A stretch of 64,000 nucleotides of DNA from Seiridium cupressi (lineage: Eukaryota; Ascomycota; Sordariomycetes; Amphisphaeriales; Sporocadaceae): NCBI GenBank assembly GCA_036674765.1, contig JARVKI010000113.1, forward strand, positions 1 through 64,000, written 5' to 3'. Shown here one piece after another: positions 29,831-42,016 of the stretch. The notes under the pieces were generated by a model that saw only the letters and a list, made by a program, of their open reading frames with translations, did not search any database and had not been told where the DNA came from. How positions within the stretch are numbered: position 1 is the stretch's first letter; every line of letters starts with the position of its first letter. Both the position numbers and the translations under genes were made by a program.

Positions 29831-32800
29831 TGGTAACGTAAGTAATTCCCCCCGACTATGTCGAATTTTATGTGATCAATTTTGAGTGTCGCCACTATCT
29901 GATCTCTTGATGTAGAGAGACGCTTACCGAGGACTAGCTACGGCCAAGGCAGCTTCTCTTGCCTTTTCTGTGCCATCAGTTAAGACATTGCGAGGTCAAC
30001 GGCTGCAAGCCAAGCTCCAACAGTAGATACAATAACGTTTCATGGCCAGTAGAGGCTGATTCGATACATACCGAGGCTTGTCTCGAGACCTCATTGTATT
30101 TTAGCACTGTGGATGTCCCTGAGGGTGCTCTATGACTGGTGAGATGCCGGCTCGTTCAGTCTCGACAATCGTAGCGTCCTAATGGTCAATGGCGGACGGG
30201 ACAAGGGCAACTTGGGACGGGGGACAGGTAACGATGATGGTCTGAGCCAGGGTTGGAACAAAGACATCATGCGACCATGAACTCCTGCAGCTTGCATGGT
30301 AGCCTCAGCCGTTACAATCGGCGAGTCAGTAAGACGCGCCAGCTGCCGTGATACAGCACAGAGTCTGGGAGAGATATAAGTGGGCGATATCGTCTCGATG
30401 GCTTGCGAATACGCCTCTTTCAATTTACTGCAGGGCGTTCAACCCAGGCAGGGTCCAAGGCATGACGAGGTTGACGATGTGCAAGTAGACGTGGGTAGGA
30501 GCGTCCGCATGGGATGCGACTCACCCCAAATATGGACCAGATTATCGAGCTTGTCCTACCAAGCATATACCTACAAACAAGGTCAATAGTGTCCTCGCAA
30601 TGCGGCTAGTACTTGCGGCCGAGGGTGTAGGCGAAGGCAACCTTCTGACTTGGCTTTCCTGACCGGCTTGGACCCAGCGGGAAGGCCGTGTGGATTCTGC
30701 AACTGCCATTGGCTGTTGCTCAATATACTGGCAAGGGATAGGTTGGAGTTCGCAGAGGGAGGAGTTGGAGATACAGTGATTTTCCCGCGCCGTGATATAA
30801 GGCCACACCAAAACGGTCTTCTTTCCTTGATCTTCAGATCAATAGTCATGCTATGCAGGCTGGCAGGCAGGCCTCATTGTGCTGTTCCAGAGACCTGAGA
30901 CTGCTGGGAATGGCTTCTTTATCCCAAGCTTCCGCTGCAAGTGCCTGGCTTGACTTCTGGCCCATGGGCGCAAAACAATGCAATGTTGGGTCCCAGTGAG
31001 GAGAGACGAGAGATGTGCCATGAGACTCAGGGTAGCCATGGAACCACAAGTTGCAGCCATGTTACAAGGGCAGAGTTTTTATGTGCTCGATATATTTTGG
31101 GGGGCCAGCTCTAGTCGGCGGCATTGCTTGCCCCGAGGCCGCAGGCTCATGGAAGCTGGCCGGCTTATGCTTGCGCCCCCTTATCGCAGTTGTCAGCGCT
31201 AGAAGGACTGAGAAAGCAACATCCCTCAGGCGCAGAGGATGATTTCCGCATGACAACAGTCGGCTTCGCATCACTAAGCATTTGTAGCGTCATGTGTAGT
31301 CACCGAATATTATTAGCCATCTTTATTGGCATCAAGTACATGTAGTTTAGACCGTTTTCCCCTCACGAGCCCATGGAGCTGCATAGAATAGTGTCCTTGT
31401 CACGTGTAGGCCGGGCTCCATGGTGGCTGCAAGCAATGCAGTGTGCTGGCAGTGGGCGGCTTAGCGGCAGGGCATGCCCAGGGGCACCAACCAGAGCGTT
31501 GTCACAGGCATCATGGAGGGAACAGGCGCACATTCATTTGCTCCTTGCACGGTAACAAAGACACCCTTTCTGCTATCGTGCTGCTTCTCTGGCGCGGGTG
31601 GGTAAGAACACAACCTGCAGAAGAAAGACCGCCGGGATGTTTGCAATGCCCTTGCGCCGCTCAGGGCTGCTAACCATGGCGAGAGGGCGCGTCTCCCTTG
31701 AACGGGAGCCTGCGAGAGCCATGGAATTCCCGTCGGTGGGTTGGGAAAGTGGTGGTGTGGATGGGAGATGTGCAGTGCATCTTGTGTCCCATCCCAAGAC
31801 ATAACTTAACTCCCAATCGATCGCCTTCTAATGTGGATCCCATTGTTATACCTAGCTAGTGTAGTCCATGCAAATAGTACGCACGATACAAGCACAATAC
31901 ATTCACCTACCTCTATACCGGACACTGAGTGGGTGCATTTGTGGTAGGTCACTCGAATCAACACCAGACGCGCTGTGGATTGCAGCTGATGACTTGAGCA
32001 ACATTGCACCTGCACCAGCACCTGCACCGGGAGCGGGAACAGCAGCAACACTGAACCTTCCGTGGTCCAAGCACGCGGGAGTTGCAGTGCCTGGTGTTCC
32101 GAACACCAGAAGCCATCGACTGGTAGCTACCTAGGTTAGACTTTCTTCACCGTTTTTACTTTCCACCGACCCCGCGGATCAGACACTCGATTCCGAGAAG
32201 AAACGACTATCCCAGCCCGGCGCTTTGTCAAGTCAGCGTTGGTGTCTTATCGTTTCTGGTGTCCTGCGTTGTCTCGTCCTGGATTCTTCTTCCACACTAC
32301 GCTGCACTACCAGCCAACCTGCACTACACCCCAGCTTTTGCTCGGCTAGCCAGTCGATAGGTAGAATACACTCTCCCTCCCACACCCCAAAGCGCCACTC
32401 GCCAACACCACTGCGCTGGCTACGCCTGCACTTGTCACCGCGTCTCGTCTTGTCTACGGCTCAACTCCCCATTGCCCTGTTCCGATGCGTGCGTAACCAT
32501 CGTCCAGATTTCTACAGCTGTTGCCCGTCCCTGGAGAAACACCGCGACCGGATACGTGCCGAGCAAGCTAAGGCTGGACTGGAGTGGACTGGACTGGACT
32601 GGCCGAGGATTCACTCACTTCTCGAGCCGGGAAATCTGGTCGGGCCTTGACCGTCGACTTTGACCTCCGCCGCGTCAATGACAGTCATGTCTCGGGTTCT
32701 TGCAAGCTTCTAGCTCTGGCTCATTGCCAGATTCTCTGGCTTTGCACAATTGGCAGGCCGCTGCACTGGTTTCGATACCGAATTCCACTTTACGCCAACA

Positions 32801-32928
32801 CCACCTCGAACCTCTTCGACGCGTTTGTCTCCCTCCCGCACGAAGAGGCTCCACGACACATAGCCCGCGTGCGCCCTTCCCCCGATGTTACCATTGCACC
32901 TAAATGCTGATCCTACATTTCCGTTACC
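29831..32928. other. gene-free region and probable long leader/promoter of the Rim15-type kinase gene
   Basis: No frame here is supported. A minus-strand frame at 30130-30423 is unassigned. From about 32150 to 32928 the plus strand is C/T-rich, typical of a long fungal leader, and contains a pentameric repeat and upstream ATGs (listed separately). Confidence 0.45.
32574..32602 (+). repeat. short tandem repeat of CTGGA/ACTGG pentamers
   Basis: About five to six copies of the pentamer GGACT, one with an A-to-G/C-type variation (GGAGT), lie in the presumed leader of the kinase gene. Length polymorphism between strains would be expected. Confidence 0.75.
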
Positions 32929-32971
32929 ATGGAGCAAGCACAAGATACAACCAGATTGGCGCCGCCGGTAG
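32885..32971 (+). promoter_or_regulatory. upstream ORF overlapping the start of the Rim15-type kinase gene
   Basis: ATG 32885 opens a 28-codon frame ending with TAG at 32969-32971, in a different frame from the main ATG 32929 and overlapping its first 43 bases. Another out-of-frame ATG lies at 32904. If the transcript starts upstream, both would reduce initiation at the main start; alternatively transcription starts downstream of them. Confidence 0.4.
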
Positions 32972-35900
32972 TGAGCGCACTCCGCGCTCATGCTGCTGGC
33001 AGCGCGATGGAAAGAACTCTGAGTGAAAACATCAGGGAAGAACGGGAAGATCTTAGGGAAGCTGCCGAGCAAACCCTGAACATCATTGTGGATCTGAACC
33101 TCGACGGAACAATACGCTGGGTCAGCCCGTCATGGGTTGACGTTGTTGGGACGCAACCTCACGAGGTTCAGGGAAAGCCCATTGCAGACTTGATCATAAG
33201 TGACGACAAGGCTGCCTTTGCTGAGACTATCGGCTCTATGAAAAAGGACGACTCCAGGAGCCATAGGATCCGGTTTGCTGTCCACGTTGGGCCCCTCTCC
33301 AAGTTACTACCTGTCAAGGACATCAAGGAACCAGAGTCGAGTGAGGATGCTGAGCCGTCTACTCTCGATCTTGAGGCCCAGGGTATCATGGTATACGACC
33401 GGACTGACGGAAGCGAAAGCCATGTAAGTCCCGAAAGTTATCTACTGCATTGCCATGTTGACTGTTGGAATAGACCATGTGGATGATCCGCCCATGGATC
33501 CCGCCTCGAGAAATTCAGATCGACTTGCCCCCTCTCATAGTCGATTCATTAGGATCGGGTGCGGAAGTTCTCGCCAGCTATCTAACACAACTAGCCGAGG
33601 CCGGCAATGATGACCCAGAAAACCACCCTCCACCGCTGCCAGTTCTTTGCCGTATATGCGAGCGACAGATTCCTCCGTGGTGGTTCGAGAAACACACCGA
33701 TTTATGCCTTCAAGAGCATCGGGCAGAGATGGATGTTCAGATGGCTCAGGAAAACTTGACAGAACACCGTCATGCCATAGTCAAAGTTCTTGACGCCCTC
33801 GAAGCTCGGAAGAGCCGACCTCTGTCGGGAGAATCGCTGACCATGCCCTTGGCCGAGTACAAAGGTTTATCAATAGGTCCTACTTCGAGTAGCTCGTCTC
33901 CCGGCACTGCTTCTCCATCTACAGGCTCGAGAGATCGGTCCACAGGGTTTGGTCACTCACGGTCGCGGTCGTTTGCTGTTCGCCGCCCACAAGCTCGCAT
34001 CGTCGAATTGCTGTTGGATCTCCTCGACACGGCTGCTGAGATAAGCCCCCCCGCAATCAAGGAATCATCGTCTCAGGGGGTTGGCGAGTTCCGTACACAA
34101 TCACCACAATCAGAGTCTCGGATTTCGCAGGTCCTTCAATGGCACTCCCCTGGCTCAAATACGCTGGAACAGGAACAGGGTCTAGCTCTGCTGTGTACGG
34201 ACACAGAGAAGGTTGCAAAAGAAAAGGTCGAGGCCGTCTTCCGGTATCGCAGGATCCTGGAATATTCCGAGCGTATTCGCATTGAATTTGCCGTGATCGT
34301 GCAAGATTGTATTGATGAAGCCTTGCGCAAAGCAGCTCGCATCGCTGCTGGGCGTCTTAGTGACTCAACTGAGGATGAAGAAGATCAAAGGCTGGAGCAG
34401 GAGGCAGAGGAGGGCATCGTGCTGTCAGCTTCAGAGGAGACCGTTTTTGCTGGTTCCTTCGATGGGCCATCTTCATTGGCCATGGCTTTGCAAAATGTCA
34501 AGCTCGGGGACACCCCTGACAAGAGACGTCCGTCGTCTACTGTTGGATCTGCTCGTTCAAGCAGTCCTCGGGAATGTCCAACTCCAAGGTCACACCGTGG
34601 GGCGCTTAGCATCTCTGGCCAGGCGCGTGAATCTCGCCGGGAGTCGATTATGTTTGAGAGTGATGCTGCGGACAGCGATGGGAGTGTCAGGTCATCCTCA
34701 GTTACCTCGCGGCAGGCTCCTCGAACCGAATCTCCTATCTCGGAGTTTGGGGGATTACGACGTGCTACTAGCTCACGTCAACATCACAGGCGAAGTCTGA
34801 TCCTGCCCGGGGCCTCTTCACCCCATCGCCAGGAGTCGCCCAATCGTGGCGCTCCACCTTCGTCACCTCTGCGTATACTTAAACCAAGGAATCTCCACTA
34901 CTCACAGGATGCTGTTGTGTCTCCCGAAGCATCGCCTATGCTCCCACATAGTGAGTTCAGCTCGCCGGCGGCTGTTCCTCACCATCGCAGACAATCATCG
35001 GTTGCTTTCCCGGAGTTCACCAACAAACCTCCCCCTTCCCCCCGCATGCACGCAGTCAACGCACCGCAAATGGCCCGGGCAGTGCCGCCCTCAATCAAAG
35101 ACTTTGAAATCATAAAGCCTATCAGCAAAGGCGCCTTCGGCAGCGTTTATCTCTCGAAGAAAAAATCCACAGGAGAATACTTCGCCATCAAGGTGCTAAA
35201 GAAGGCCGATATGGTTGCCAAGAACCAAGTCACCAATGTCAAGGCAGAACGGGCCATCATGATGTGGCAAGGTGAAAGCGATTTCGTTGCGAAGCTCTAC
35301 TGGACTTTCTCCAGCAAGGACTACTTATATCTGGTCATGGAGTATCTCAACGGAGGTGACTGCGCATCGTTGATCAAGGTCCTTGGCGGACTACCTGAAG
35401 AGTGGGTCAAGAAGTATCTGGGCGAGGTTATCCTGGGTGTAGAGCATCTTCATAGTCGTGGTATCATTCACCGGGACCTGAAGCCAGACAATCTTCTCAT
35501 CGACCAGAGGGGCCATCTTAAATTGACAGATTTTGGTCTTTCAAGGATGGGTTTGATAGGGCGACAGAAGCGAGCCTTGGACAGCGCCAACTCTGAGCAG
35601 ACACCTGATCTGCTCAAATCTGGACCTTTTGCCCGCTCAACTTCAATTGCATCATCTAGGTCTACTTCCCTTGATCTACATGGTGGACATCACTCCCCCA
35701 CCGGGACGCCTCAGATGACTCCGTCTGATGCCAGTGGTGGCCTCATTCAGCCGTCGTATTTCAATCTCTCCGCTGTTCATCAGGAACCACGCCGTATATC
35801 TGGGCAGCGAAGTGATAGTGGAGGCAGCGAGACGTTGACGCACATGATTGGTACTTTCTCTTTGAGCGAGATGCCCCCCGGCCAAGCCAAGCAGTCTCAC

Positions 35901-38696
35901 CCTAGCATCCGGTCGCCTAGAGATGACACAAGTGAGGCTGACAGCGCCGCATCCCCGGACTTCCCATCACTTCAGCACACTAGCACACAGAACAGCGAAA
36001 CATATCGGAATACGCCACCACAAGCCAGCATGATGCCGCCGCCGATGGCTCTATTCGACCCGGAAGACACAAATCGCCGTTTCGTAGGTACACCTGATTA
36101 TCTGGCCCCAGAGACGATCAAGGGTGAAAGGCAGGACGAAACGAGTGATTGGTGGTCGGTTGGCTGCATCCTGTTTGAATTTCTGTACGGCGTGCCCCCG
36201 TTCCATGCTAGCGAAGCCGAGCTTGTGTTCGAGAACATATTGGCACGGAAGATCATGTGGCCTGTTGATGAGTCTGAGTACGAAGTCTCGGATGAGGCCA
36301 AGGATCTGATCAATAAACTTCTTTGCATGGAACCACAGCAGAGACTAGGGGCCAACCGAGAGGAAAAGTTTGCTTCGGGTGGAAGCGAAATCAGAAATCA
36401 CCCTTTCTTCGAAGGCATAACTTGGGACAGTCTCCTACAAGACGATGCTCAATTCATCCCTCAACCAGAAAATCCCGAAGATACCGAGTATTTCGACGCT
36501 CGAGGTGCGACGCTACAAGCCTTTACGGAGGAAATTGAAGATCAACCAACACCACCTTTGGCATCAACTCCCGACTACCCAGAGCGACCACATGATGCAC
36601 TTTCTAGAGTTCGATCCCAGGTGCATATAAATCAAATCAAGCGTGGTTTAATGCCTTTGCATATACCGCCACATATTCGGGACCTCAAAACTCGACGGCT
36701 TAGTGAGCCTGTTGCCACGGACGACTTCGGGAACTTTGCCTTCAAGAACCTCACAGTGCTCGACAAGGCCAATAAAGATCTGGTACAACAGCTCAAAGCT
36801 CAAGCTGCAGCTGCGCAAAGCAGGTCTGGAGCAAGCCCGGGTGGTATAAATAGTGCTACCTCTCCTGCCCCTGCCCTCGAGGGCAGTCCTGTTCTGTCAA
36901 TGCCGGTGCAACGTACCATATCCAACGCAAAAGCCTCGCAACGACCAGCTTCTCCATCGTCTGGAAATCACGCGAACTCCTCTCCTAGCCGGGCATCACA
37001 GCCTTCCTCGCCCTTGCTTGTATCCTTTGTAGCCGGGCAAGGCGCGGAGGGCCGACGAAAGCCCTCGAGCACCTCGTCAAGTCTTTCCCAGCAGTCTTCT
37101 GTTGCCTCCCTGCAGCCCGGCAGCTTTTTCGACGTTGCCCGAGGTCCGCCGAATCTTCAAAAATCGGTCACTTCTGCTGCTGCTTCGCCGGTGAAAGGTC
37201 GTGGCGCTCCTCCTCCTCTTGCACTGTCTCCGCAGAAGGGCTTCGGCACTCCGCGGCAAGCTAGTGGCTCATCCACACGATCAAGATCATTGACCGTGGG
37301 ATCCCAAGATGGCAGCCCGGTAGCCCCTGACCTTTTGTCCCATCGAAATCGCCGCAGCCAAGTGTTTGACATGTCACCATCCTCTTCAGACAACGAAGGC
37401 GAAAAGGCAAACGCATTGCTTCGAGTCCAAAGACGACGGCAGAGCTCTCGGCGAATGTCTGCCATCAACCTCGATAGCCCAACATTTCGTTCGTTGGATG
37501 TCCTCATCTGCGAGGACCATCCAGTCTCGCGTATGGTCATGGAGAAACTGCTTGAGAAGCTTCGATGTCGCACTATATCGGCTGCCAATGGTTCCGACGC
37601 AGTGCGATACGCCATGAGTGAGATCAAGTTTGACATCATCTTCACAGAGTTCAAGCTTCCTGAGGTCAACGGAACTGACCTCGCTCGGATGGTTCGAGAG
37701 TTGAAGAACATCAATGCACATACGCCTATTGTCGCCATTACGGCATATCTGAAGGAGTTGCAGGCGCCTCATTATTTTGACTCGCTCATTGAGAAGCCGA
37801 TCAGCTCCTCCAAGTTGACAGAGGTACTGTCGAATCTATGCCAGTGGAAACCGCCATCGCCAACTCAAAACATTCTGTCACCCTTGTGCCAGCCAATCCC
37901 CATAGCCCAATCGGGTCTCAGGCACGAAGGAGCTCGCCTCGAAGACAGCCCAACATCCGGCTCTTCTGGGTACGCTCACCGACCAGGCAGCAGCAGCTTC
38001 AGAGGATCGAGCAGAGAAGACTCCATCAGCTCTAGCCTCTTTGGCGATTCCGAATCCGTCACCACCGATGACCTTCCTGTGGTTATCAGTCGGAAAGCCA
38101 CTGGGGACTGGGATGAACTCGGCATCAGCCAAGATGAGATTCTCCTCGGGCCGGAGGGCTCCCCGGAATTACCCGCACACCTTATCACTCAGCAATCAGC
38201 TCCTGCTCAGATGGAACCCCCCAGGATCCCTATCCCACGTCGATCACTAGAGAAGCTCAAGTCGAGACGTGAGCATCTGGAGAAGCACCGAGGTGAGGGC
38301 AGCGAATCTGCCGACGATGAAGACGAAGAACTAGGTGCTTCCCGCGAGCGAACCATACGTGCGAAACGGCCGAGCTCCAAGCTTGGTATTGAAATGATGA
38401 GAGCGAACAGCCATGATAGTGTCGCAGTAGCTTCCGACAGCACCCCCGAGCCGATTACACAAGTGGTCACCCCATCTAAGGACGGCGCGATATCCCCCTT
38501 CAGCCGTGCGACGTCGCCCCTGAAAACCGTATTCCAGACACCCCCTGATGCATCACCTTCCATCAAAGGTCAAGACTCTGGGGTCGACCCCGACGAGACA
38601 CCGCGCCCCTCCGCAGAGGCCACGGGCCGCGAGGCGGACGAACCAACTCCTCGTCCGATTGTCAGAACATCCGATGGGGAACCGCGGATGATCTAG
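32929..38696 (+). CDS. RIM15: Rim15/Cek1-type PAS-kinase-receiver protein
   Basis: Exon 1 is 32929-33423 and exon 2 is 33474-38696; the 50 bp intron has GTAAGT and AATAG ends, giving 1905 residues. The order is that of Rim15: an N-terminal PAS-like domain (IIVDLNLDGTIRWVSPSWVDVVG, about 45-110); a CRICERQIPPWWFEKHTDLC zinc-finger-like segment (about 225); and an AGC-type kinase from FEIIKPISKGAFGSVYL (about 709) to HPFFEGITW (about 1141). The catalytic residues are IIHRDLKPDN and DFG. About 175 disordered residues are inserted between DFG and GTPDYLAPE, as in Rim15/greatwall kinases. A receiver domain starts at about 1506 (DVLICEDHPVSRMVMEKLL), but the phospho-acceptor Asp is replaced by Glu (IIFTEFKLP). 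Rim15 integrates PKA, TORC1 and Pho80-Pho85 signals and drives entry into quiescence through endosulfine phosphorylation; the same role is inferred here. Confidence 0.94.
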
Positions 38697-41600
38697 GAAA
38701 CTACATTCATCATGCGACTGGTCGGTCATATCTACAAATGCTGCAAATCCGTGCAGTCACGTACATGCAATATTGTTACTTTCCTTTGTTCTCAGCGTGG
38801 AGTACAGGCTTGGTTTGCGTAACGACATTCGCATCTTTCTCCTATGTAGCGGTGTAAGGTACGGAGTTCAGGATCTCACGGTGGGGATAGGCTGCCATGT
38901 ATGAGAGAGGTCAATCGTTTATTGCATTTGCATCGACGGATTTCTTGCATGATCGGAATGCCTCACTCTGGCACAGGCTTGCTCGTCCAGGCGGGCACCC
39001 AGGTCTATCACGCTCCCACCTCCCAGATTCGTTCCTTCCACATAAAAAGAATGTAACTATAAGGTCGGAGGCGGTCCATGCTCACTTGGGGACACTTTTC
39101 TGTGCTATGGAAGAAAATGCGGTTTCGCAGATACTTGGCTTTGGCAGCGTGTAATTCTGGACGTGCTCTCGATCAAGGTTGATATATGGATAGTTTTACA
39201 CGAGTCGCAGGGTAGACGGCAACAAGCAATATAAAACACAGCAGAATGGGGAAATCGCTATTCGGTATCTGGCTGAATCATCCTGCGGAACTCGGATGGT
39301 CGTGTGCAAAATTTCATGATTCAACATTGGGCAACCAATATGATCACCGCCGGTAACAAATTGTGACCTCCAGAACACTCGTCTTGTATGAACGGCGTGC
39401 CAACCCTGTATTCGCCTCCTGTCGGCTTTGGCTGATGCTTGTTGCGACTATTTTCTAAAGTGCGCCGGGTGTAGAGTCGTCTTGGGTATCCATGGACCTA
39501 GACTTACACCAGAGTCTCTGAAACGGAGAAGCCTGTCTGGGCTCGTATAGTCGTATAGGTGATGACTGTCATTATTGTTACATCTCGAGCGTATTTCTGA
39601 CGGGATCGTGGTGTTGCCACCATCTAAAGAACTATACATACATAGATACGGTGATCGGCCTCCTTGGGCTCAACGCGGAGCGCATCAGGGCTTAAGTGAC
39701 TTCCAATAGTCATTTCGAAGTTGACTTTCCTGCCAATAAAATGAAGGGCTAGCACCGACATCCGTCTTGTGCTGCAAGCCAGGCGGTTGACATCACAGCT
39801 CTCGCAGGATTGGTGGGCACAGGCGACGCCTCTTTTACACTGGGACTAGGCGCGGCATCCCAACCGACGGTTCGGTACCCAGAAGGGGAATCGGTCGTGG
39901 TCCTTCCAGGTCTCTGGACTACACACCCCTGGCGAGGTCATGGGTGCTGCGTCGCTATGTTGCAGGCTTCCCGGAGTTGCCAGACGTCGTTTCATCTGGT
40001 GGCTCTCAAGCTGATCCTACAGCAACAACAACTTGAGACGCGAACTCTTTGAGCATGGTTGGACGGGACTGCATACCTATGTGCGGTATGCTCTGCAAAG
40101 TTCGAGCTAGGGAATTGGAATATAGGAACCATTGCACAGCCTACACATTCGTACTCAATGCCCTTAAGTACGACTTACCTAAATAATGAACGTGTTCAGG
40201 TTTCCCCATGCGATACCTAGTCCAACGAGGCGCACCAACCCCATACGAAGAGGCTCATGTGGTGAAGCAATGCAAGGTGCGGGACCCCCACGAATATAGA
40301 AGGTCCTGACGCGGTGAATACATGCCCTGATGCTTGGCGGCGGCGAGGATTGCTGTAAGTCATGAAGAAGGAATCATTTGTCTGCTCCTTTGATCTTGCC
40401 AAAAGTCTCGAAGCACCGTCCCCCGGCTTGAGGCTAATCCCATGGAATTCCCCTTCTTCCGCCGTCCTGCTGCAGAGGATCAATGTATACCGGTAGTTAC
40501 AGTTACGTCAGGTGCGTGGGGTGTCTCCCATTAGTTTCTTGCAGTTAGTAGAACAATCGTTCAGCTCCCTACCCCAGCACTTACGGGCGGTAGAAGCAAA
40601 CAAGTCTCATGAAAAAAACGCATGATTGAACATGTCAGAGTCCAACTACCTCATCGCGTCAAGTCGTTCTAGTCCAGCCTTGAACCGGGCCTATTTTGTC
40701 CCCTCTCCTGCTCAGCCATGAATGGCCCCAACCTACATAAGCTGTGGCCGGGCGACGCAGCATGATGGTGAGGTATGAACCTAACTATAACTTCATCTAA
40801 TAAAGATTACATCCCTCACGGGACGAGGCGCACAAGATGCGCTGGTCTACGGATGGTTGGTTGACTTCCGCAACGCGAGTGCATGAGCCGACTCGGGCAT
40901 TACCGCCGGCGCCTCTCCACCCATCGGGTGACAATACCGTTGAGATGCAATTTTACTGTGCAGTGCTGAAGCCAAGCGGATCTTTTTCTCGAAATTTTTC
41001 TCTCCCTCTCTTTAGTGCCTCTCTCCAGGAGCTAGGTTGATAGTTAGCGGTCTCTGGCGTGCAGGTTTCACCTCGAAAAATGACCAATTCAGCTTAGTAA
41101 ATCGCACATGCGTAGCCTGAACTCTTCCGTGGAGCGAGCCTCAATCAGGAAGCTTGTGAGGAGCAAGGGCAACGCAATGTCCAGACCGCGTCCAGATTCT
41201 CTCCGTAGCTGACTGAGGCGTTACGCAAGCAAGACGTACCAGGCCGCGGGGATGATGACGGCGAACGATCACAGAATCAAATCAACAACCAAGCAATGCC
41301 AGCTTTTATTGTATGTTGTAGAATGTGTACACTGAAATTGAGGTCCAACTGGAACAGGGTCCAAAACCCGCCCATACGGCACGTTACGTTCGAGGCCGTG
41401 GCCGGCGCAACCCATGATCACCAGTGGCTTATACAGGGGACAGGGTCCCGAGGTTTAGCGGGTTCGTCACGCCTCCACACAGCGCTGAGATCATTTCCTG
41501 CTCACTGCAAACCCCCATTCCGACCCCTCCACTACGTTGGACGGTTCTTTGCAGGCCATCCAGTGGGCGTTTTCCTGCTCGCTCGGCGTCCTCTCCCACC

Positions 41601-42016
41601 CTCGGGTTGCGCTCTCGAGTAAGTGAGCGGACCAGCCAATAGATAGACTCTCCATTCTACTACGTACCACTACCACCGCCGTCCCGCCTTCTCCGGCTTT
41701 CGACTCCGCGACTATCTACGATCCCACCCTTTTTCTTCCACTTGGCGACTGTCCCGCAACCTCACCGGAATCCTGTTTTGTAGCTTGTCGCTTGCCTCGC
41801 TGTCGAGCCACGAGCGGGTCTGCTCCCTCACTGATCCAACTACGGCAAGCAAGCAGCCGACGAGTCTTGCGACAAAACCAGCGTCGCTCTCTGGTGCCAA
41901 CTAATACGGACACGGACGGGCCTGCGCAATATAAGAAACAACACGGCGAGTCTGCCAGGTTACGAGGCGTGCCCATGACGCCCAACAGGCCCGGAATATA
42001 AGTGCGGAACAAGAGC
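38697..42016. other. intergenic region between kinase gene and NUC-1-type gene
   Basis: This 3.3 kb carries the kinase 3' end, unassigned DNA, and from about 41450 a C/T-rich leader-like stretch before the bHLH gene. No frame is supported and no inverted repeats were seen. Confidence 0.4.
41975..42001 (+). promoter_or_regulatory. in-frame eight-codon upstream ORF before the NUC-1-type gene
   Basis: ATG ACG CCC AAC AGG CCC GGA ATA TAA encodes MTPNRPGI and stops 15 bases before the main ATG at 42017, in the same frame. It is either a regulatory uORF or the remnant of a longer N-terminus cut by one stop codon. Confidence 0.5.
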
